A program made the position numbers and the translations under genes. A stretch of 17,596 bases of DNA, taken from NCBI GenBank assembly GCA_030446945.1, contig JAUJMI010000023.1:1-17596 (forward strand), written 5' to 3'. The notes under the pieces were generated by a model. The model did no database searches, was not told the origin of the DNA, and was given only the letters and a program-made list of their open reading frames with translations. Positions 13,565 to 17,596 of this stretch are shown in pieces (position 1 is the first letter of the stretch; every line of letters starts with the position of its first letter). Source of the DNA: Longimicrobium sp. (lineage in GTDB: Bacteria; Gemmatimonadota; Gemmatimonadetes; Longimicrobiales; Longimicrobiaceae).

Positions 13565-14554
13565 ATGTCCGCCACGCCTGAACGCCCGATCGCCATCTTC
13601 TACGAGCACCCGGAGTGGTTCCGCCCCCTCTTCGCGGAGCTGGACCGGCGCGGCACGCCGTACGTCACGATCCACGCGGGCGAGCACGCCTTCGACCCGG
13701 CCGAGGAGCCGCGGTACTCGCTGGTGTTCAACCGGATGAGCCCGTCCGCGTTCAACCGCGGCAACGGGAACGCCATCTTCTACACCACGTCGTACCTGGG
13801 CTTCCTGCGCGAGAAGGGGATCCGTGTGATCAACGGCTACGACGCGTGGCTCACCGAGATCTCCAAGGCGCACCAGCTCGCGCTCCTGCACCGGCTGGGG
13901 CTGCCGTACCCGAAGGCGCGCGCCATCAACCACGCCTCGCAGGCGCCGGCCGCTGCCGAGGGGCTGCGCTTCCCCATCGTCATCAAGCCCAACATCGGCG
14001 GGAGCGGCGCCGGGGTGCGGCGGTTCGACTCGCCCGCCGAGCTGGCGGCCGCCGCGCAGGCCGGCGAGCTGGAGCTGGGGATCGACTCGGTGGCGCTGGT
14101 GCAGGAGTTCATCCCGCAGGAGGAGAGCCGAATCGTGCGCGTGGAGGTGCTGGGCGGCGAATACCTGTACGGCATCCGCATCTACACCCCCGGCAACTCC
14201 TTCGACCTGTGCCCCGCCGACGTCTGCCAGCGGGTGGACGGCGCGGCGCTCGATGCGCAGATCTGCGCGGTGGACGCCCCCAAGCGCGGGCTGCGCGTGG
14301 AAGGGTACGAGCCCCCCGCCGAGATCCGCGAGCAGGTGGAGGCGATCATGCGGGCCGCGCACATCGACGTGGGCGGCATCGAGTACATGATCGACGCGCG
14401 CGACGGGCAGCTGTACTTCTACGACATCAACGCGCTCTCCAACTTCGTGGCCGACGCGCCCAACGTGATCGGCTTCGACCCGTTCGCGCGGCTGGCGGAC
14501 TACCTGGAGGAGCAGGCGGGGATCGAGGCGCCGGTGCTGCAGGAGGTGGGGTGA
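13565..14554 (+). CDS. ATP-grasp family ligase, substrate unknown
   Basis: The 329-residue protein starts at ATG 13565 behind AGGAGA (13555-13560, 4-nt spacing). A TTG at 13523 in the same frame lies inside the terminator hairpin and is rejected. An N-terminal pre-ATP-grasp domain (IAIFYEHPEWFRPLFAELDRRG) leads into an ATP-grasp core: FPIVIKPNIGGSGAGVRRF (ATP-binding Lys and Gly-rich loop, about 138-156), VALVQEFIP (adenine contact), SRIVRVEVLGGEYLYGIRI, and the metal-binding end VGGIEYMIDARDG then YFYDINALSNF with the Asp-x-Asn ligands. Such enzymes join a carboxylate to an amine or thiol through an acyl phosphate (RimK and glutathione synthetase are relatives). It overlaps the next gene by one base and follows the cysteine leader, so a sulfur-related substrate is an inference worth holding lightly. 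Confidence 0.85.
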   Translation: MSATPERPIAIFYEHPEWFRPLFAELDRRGTPYVTIHAGEHAFDPAEEPRYSLVFNRMSPSAFNRGNGNAIFYTTSYLGFLREKGIRVINGYDAWLTEISKAHQLALLHRLGLPYPKARAINHASQAPAAAEGLRFPIVIKPNIGGSGAGVRRFDSPAELAAAAQAGELELGIDSVALVQEFIPQEESRIVRVEVLGGEYLYGIRIYTPGNSFDLCPADVCQRVDGAALDAQICAVDAPKRGLRVEGYEPPAEIREQVEAIMRAAHIDVGGIEYMIDARDGQLYFYDINALSNFVADAPNVIGFDPFARLADYLEEQAGIEAPVLQEVG

Positions 14555-15594
14555 TGAGGTTCGGATTCTGGCTTCCCGTCTTCGGCGGCTGGCTGCGCAA
14601 CGTCCCCGACGAGCGGATGGCGGCCACCTGGGACTACGCGCGGCGCCTGACGCAGCGTGCCGAGCAGATCGGCTTCGACCTGACGCTGGTGGCGGAGCTC
14701 AACCTGAACGACATCAAGGGGATGGACGCCCCCTCGCTGGACGCCTGGTCGACTGCGGCGGCGCTGGCGGCGGTCACGGAGCGGCTGGAGATCATGGTGG
14801 CGGTGCGCCCCACCTTCCACCAGCCCGCGCTCCTCGCCAAGCAGGCGGCCAACATCGACCGCATCAGCAACGGCCGGCTGTCGCTGAACGTGGTTTCGTC
14901 GTGGTGGGCCACGGAGGCGAAGAAGTACGGCATCCAGTTCGACCAGCACGACGACCGCTACGCGCGTACGGGCGAGTGGCTGGACGTGGTGGACGGGATG
15001 TGGAAGGAGCCGCGCTTCAGCTACCAGGGGAAGTACTACGGGGTGGATGACGCCATCCTGGAGCCGAAGCCGGTGCAGCGCCCGCGGCCCACGATCTACG
15101 CCGGGGGCGAGTCGCCCGCGGCCAAGGCGCTGATCTCGCAGAAGTGCGACGCCTGGCTCACCCACGGCGACCCGCCGGAGACGATCGCCGGCAAGGTGGC
15201 CGACCTGCGCGAGCGCCGCGAGCGGCTGGAGCTGCCGCCGATGAAGTTCGGCGCGGCCGGCTACGCCATCGTGCGCGGCTCCGACGACGAGGCGCGGCGC
15301 GAGGTGGCGCGCATCACCGAGGTCAGCGAGGGGACGGCGGGGTACGCCAACTACCAGGACTGGCTCAACAACACGCAGCTGGAGCAGCGCGTCTCGCTGG
15401 AGGACTACTCCGTCTCCAACCGCGGCCTGCGCTCGGGGCTCGTCGGCACGCCGGAGCAGGTGGCGGAGCGCATCATCGAGTTCGAGCGCGCCGGGCTGGA
15501 CCTCCTCCTCCTCCAGTTCTCGCCGCAGCTGGAGGAGATGGAGCGCTTCGCCCAAGAGGTGATCCCGCTGGTCAACGGGGCGGCGGTCGGCTGA
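14554..15594 (+). CDS. LLM-class flavin-dependent monooxygenase (SfnG/SsuD-like)
   Basis: The 346-residue protein starts at ATG 14554 within TGATG, one base shared with the previous stop, and has an excellent Shine-Dalgarno (AGGAGG, 14541-14546, 7-nt spacing). It has the TIM-barrel pattern of bacterial luciferase-like monooxygenases: RFGFWLPVFGGWLRNVPDE at the first strand, AEQIGFDLTLVAELN, LEIMVAVRPTFHQPALLAKQ, DRISNGRLSLNVVSSWW, HDDRYARTGEWLDVVDGMW and late RPTIYAGGESPAAKALI. The opening and the VRPTFHQPALLAKQAANIDRIS block resemble dimethylsulfone monooxygenase SfnG and alkanesulfonate monooxygenase SsuD, which use FMNH2 and oxygen to cleave C-S bonds in sulfur starvation. No flavin reductase or transporter is adjacent. 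Other LLM reactions remain possible. Confidence 0.85.
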   Translation: MRFGFWLPVFGGWLRNVPDERMAATWDYARRLTQRAEQIGFDLTLVAELNLNDIKGMDAPSLDAWSTAAALAAVTERLEIMVAVRPTFHQPALLAKQAANIDRISNGRLSLNVVSSWWATEAKKYGIQFDQHDDRYARTGEWLDVVDGMWKEPRFSYQGKYYGVDDAILEPKPVQRPRPTIYAGGESPAAKALISQKCDAWLTHGDPPETIAGKVADLRERRERLELPPMKFGAAGYAIVRGSDDEARREVARITEVSEGTAGYANYQDWLNNTQLEQRVSLEDYSVSNRGLRSGLVGTPEQVAERIIEFERAGLDLLLLQFSPQLEEMERFAQEVIPLVNGAAVG

Positions 15595-15624
15595 GGCGGA
15601 ACGGCGGTTTACGTCGAAACGCGG

Positions 15625-15658
15625 GAGGAGGCGCGGAGAGAGATCTCCGCGCCTCCTC
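15625..15658 (+). terminator. Strong intrinsic terminator of the ATP-grasp/monooxygenase unit
   Basis: GAGGAGGCGCGGAGA and its exact complement form a 15-bp stem around a GAGA tetraloop, 30 nt after the monooxygenase stop. TTCTATCTC follows. It separates this unit from the convergent peptidase gene and its HicB-like remnant and could act from both sides. Confidence 0.8.
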
Positions 15659-15694
15659 TTCTATCTCACTTGGAGCAGGGACCGGGCTTCGTTG

Positions 15695-15821
15695 AGGCCG
15701 GCACCCGATGCGCGCGACGCCCACGAAGTCCATGCTCTCGACTGTAACCCCCCTGCACCTCGATGCAGAGCTCGGCGGCCTCGCGGACGCGCTCCATCAG
15801 CTCGTCCAGCGACCGCGCCAG
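15695..15821 (-). pseudogene. HicB-like antitoxin C-terminal remnant, frameshifted
   Basis: Directly after the peptidase stop, in the same frame, the minus strand reads ARSLDELMERVREAAELCIEVQG, the helix typical of HicB-family/DUF1902-like antitoxins (pattern A-x-(S/T)-L-(D/E)-E-(L/A)-...-(R/V)-E-A-x-E). At a run of six G (15744-15749) the frame slips, and the other frame gives VESMDFVGVARIG, the expected final beta strand of this family. No start codon or N-terminal strands are present, because the peptidase gene occupies that place. It is a 3' relic that cannot be expressed on its own except by readthrough. No HicA-like toxin was seen. Confidence 0.5.
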
Positions 15822-17315
15822 TCAGCGCTCCAGTTTGAACCCCGGGTCCACGCGCGGACGCTGGGCGGCGTTGGCGACGGCCCAGCCGGTGGCGTACATC
15901 CACTGCGTCATGCGGGTGAGCTTGGCGATGTCGATCCGCTCCGGCTCGTCCTCCGGCGTGTGGTAGTCGGGGTGCAGAAGGGTGGTGAAGAAGATGGCCG
16001 GGATCCCCGCCCGCGCGTACGGAAGGTGGTCGCTGCGGAAGTACCAGCCCTCCGGGTGCGCGGGGTCGTCCCAGCTGTTGTCGAGGAGGAAGCGGGTGTG
16101 GCGGCGGTTTGCGTCCAGCGCCATCTGCACCAGCGCCGTGGAGTTGCGGTGCGGCGGGATGGAGCCCAGGAGCGCGGCGCTGTCCGGGTGGTTGCGGCCG
16201 ATCATGTCGCCGTTGAGCACGGCCACCAGCGACTCCCTGGGCACCGTGGGGTGCGCGGAGTACCAGCGCGAGCCCAGCAGCCCCCGCTCCTCCGCCCCGT
16301 GCCACACGAAGAGCGCCGACCGCCGCCCCGGCCGCCGCGCGAAGGCGCGCCCGATGGCCAGGAGCGCCACGCTCACGGTGGCGTTGTCGTCGGCGCCGTT
16401 CCAGATGGAGTCGCCGTTCACCGGCTCGCCGATGCCGTCGTGGTCCTGGTGCGCGCTGAAGAGCACGTGCTCGCCGCGCAGGCGCGGATCGGTGCCGGCG
16501 ACGCGCGCCACCACGTTGACCGACGGGTAGACGAAGCTCTCCAGCCCGAGATCCGCGGTGAAGCGGGCGCCGTCCGCCAGGCGCTCCATCATTTCGGGGT
16601 GGACGAGGAAGACGGGCGGCCCGGCGGCGCGAGGCGCGGCGGCGCCCGGCTCGTCCAGCCGGTAGAGGCCCTCGCGCTGCCAGTGCTGCATCCGCCCGAA
16701 CGCCGCGGCGGCGACGGTGTCCGCCACGAGCACGATCGCGGCGGGGTTCCCCGCGCGCAGCGCCGTGCTCTGCTCGCGCATGGCGCCCAGCGCGTAGCGC
16801 CACTCCCACAGGCTCACGCCGCGCGGGGGTATGCGCGTCGGCGCCCTCAGCCGCGCCACCACCACACGCCCCTCCATCGCGCCGGCGCCGCCCGCGCCTT
16901 CCACGCGGGCGATCGGCGCGTCCACCCGCGCGGAGACCGGGGAGAGTAGGACGGCGTCTTCCCACAAGGCCAGCGGCGCGCCGCCGACGGCCACCGTGCT
17001 CGCCGCCGTCTGCCGGATGCGGCGCAGGGAAAAGAACTGGAAGTAGGTGCCGTCGTCGCCCGCCGGCAGCATCCCGGCCTGCCGCGCCCGCTCCGCCACC
17101 CAGACGGAGGCGCGCAGCTCGTCCTGCGTCGCCCCCTCGCGCCCGCGCATGGAGTCCGAAGACATGGCGAAGAGGTCGCGGCGGAGCTCTTCGCGGGTGA
17201 TGGCGCCGAGCGCGGGCGGCGCCACGCTCGGAGCGGCGCGAGGGGTCTGCGCCACGGCGGTGCCGGCCGCCAGGGCCAGCATCGCGGCCAGGGCGATGGA
17301 TCGTGTGTGTGGCAT
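15822..17315 (-). CDS. Secreted M28-family zinc metallopeptidase
   Basis: The 497-residue protein starts at ATG 17315 with a signal peptide (RSIALAAMLALAAGTAVAQ). The catalytic domain has all M28 zinc ligands in order: LFSAHQDHDGIG (His and Asp), WNGADDNATVS (bridging Asp), FVWHGAEERGLLGS (catalytic and ligand Glu), NGDMIGRN (Asp) and HPDYHTPEDEPERID (last His). Between signal and catalytic domain lies a region with AIVLVAD that fits an inserted PA-like domain. Such enzymes remove N-terminal residues from peptides in the periplasm or outside the cell; substrate preference cannot be read from sequence. The next frame upstream would add residues without features, so ATG 17315 is used. It is separated by 90 nt from the methyltransferase gene in the same direction. 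Confidence 0.9.
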   Translation of the reverse strand: MPHTRSIALAAMLALAAGTAVAQTPRAAPSVAPPALGAITREELRRDLFAMSSDSMRGREGATQDELRASVWVAERARQAGMLPAGDDGTYFQFFSLRRIRQTAASTVAVGGAPLALWEDAVLLSPVSARVDAPIARVEGAGGAGAMEGRVVVARLRAPTRIPPRGVSLWEWRYALGAMREQSTALRAGNPAAIVLVADTVAAAAFGRMQHWQREGLYRLDEPGAAAPRAAGPPVFLVHPEMMERLADGARFTADLGLESFVYPSVNVVARVAGTDPRLRGEHVLFSAHQDHDGIGEPVNGDSIWNGADDNATVSVALLAIGRAFARRPGRRSALFVWHGAEERGLLGSRWYSAHPTVPRESLVAVLNGDMIGRNHPDSAALLGSIPPHRNSTALVQMALDANRRHTRFLLDNSWDDPAHPEGWYFRSDHLPYARAGIPAIFFTTLLHPDYHTPEDEPERIDIAKLTRMTQWMYATGWAVANAAQRPRVDPGFKLER

Positions 17316-17405
17316 CCGCTGGGCCTTCGTCGGAGTGCGCGACGGGGACTGCCGCACCCGCAGCGCATGTGCCGGGCCGCGTGCTCGGGACGCGGCGCCC
17401 CGGCG

Positions 17406-17596
17406 TCAGGCGGCGCCGTCGCCTCGCCGGTGCGCGATGATGAGACGGTATCCCAGGTCGGCCTCCGTCTGGCGCAGGAGATCTCCGTGCCGGCGTTCCC
17501 ACGTGCCGTCCTCGAGGTCCCGGCGCAGTCGGGCCAGCCCGGGCTCGAGGTCGCCGATCATGGAGAACGCCGAGATCGCGCCGCGGACCTTCGCAT
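17406..17596 (-). CDS. SAM-dependent methyltransferase, C-terminal fragment (runs off the window)
   Basis: The last 63 codons of a minus-strand gene enter from the right edge. The visible part reads AKVRGAISAFSMIGDLEPGL, then ARLRRDLEDGTWERRHGDLL and EADLGYRLIIAHRRGDGAA before TGA at 17408-17406. The ending (RLR-x-DL-x-(D/S)G-x-W-x-x-RH-x-x-LL, then LDLGYRL(V/I)(V/I)A) is characteristic, as I recall, of class I SAM-dependent methyltransferases. The SAM-binding motifs lie outside the window, so activity and substrate cannot be judged. It precedes the M28 peptidase and may share a transcript with it. Confidence 0.6.
   Translation of the reverse strand, partial: AKVRGAISAFSMIGDLEPGLARLRRDLEDGTWERRHGDLLRQTEADLGYRLIIAHRRGDGAA

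Noticed and set aside
15661..17502. 613-residue minus-strand open frame
   Set aside because: It is an out-of-frame shadow of the M28 peptidase; the peptidase frame carries every zinc ligand and a signal peptide.

Overview
The window is about 17.6 kb of very GC-rich bacterial DNA with strongly GC-biased third codon positions. Many exported proteins and lipoproteins, an ArgR repressor, and intergenic gaps filled with short dispersed hairpin and heptamer repeats suggest a Gemmatimonadota-type organism, perhaps Longimicrobium-like. That assignment is inference from style and protein families; no rRNA or other marker gene is present. No tRNA, rRNA, CRISPR array or intact insertion sequence was seen.

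Layout. (1) 1-1728 (+): a thioredoxin-fold (TlpA/redoxin-like) protein, open at the left edge and broken by a one-base frameshift near 752-757; it ends at a strong hairpin (1735-1764) shared with the gene arriving from the other side. (2) 3702-1776 (-): a serine beta-lactamase-fold lipoprotein, followed through a GTGA overlap by a small membrane-anchored protein that appears frameshifted. (3) 3886-4629 (+): a PlsC-type acyltransferase, then 4897-5388 (+): a secreted NTF2-like protein. (4) 5852-5585 (-): a decayed DUF6922-like gene; 6890-5949 (-): an ABC ATPase with no permease beside it. (5) 9512-6996 (-): a probable outer-membrane protein followed by an LVIVD-type beta-propeller lipoprotein. 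(6) 10179-9730 (-): ArgR. (7) 10180-10830: a repeat- and hairpin-rich gap. (8) 12438-10831 (-): a PafA-like alkaline phosphatase. (9) 12728-13242: a truncated antitoxin-like ORF facing a small hypothetical gene. (10) 13321-15594 (+): the most interesting unit. A consensus-spaced promoter is followed at once by a cysteine-rich mini-ORF (CCCPC), an intrinsic terminator, then an ATP-grasp ligase and a SfnG/SsuD-like flavin monooxygenase joined by a one-base TGATG overlap; a strong terminator follows. (11) 17315-15822 (-): a secreted M28 metallopeptidase with a HicB-like antitoxin remnant directly after its stop codon. (12) 17596-17406 (-): the 3' end of a probable SAM-dependent methyltransferase.

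How they fit together. Most transcription units are small and act in the envelope (hydrolases, phosphatase, peptidase, lipoproteins, acyltransferase). The 13.3-15.6 kb unit has the layout expected of a cysteine-responsive attenuator: a leaderless polycysteine peptide, a hairpin overlapping the Cys codons, and a terminator ahead of genes that could scavenge organosulfur. Three antitoxin-like remnants (5.6-5.85, 12.7-12.9 and 15.7-15.8 kb) lie between intact genes, so the gaps appear to be graveyards for small toxin-antitoxin modules.
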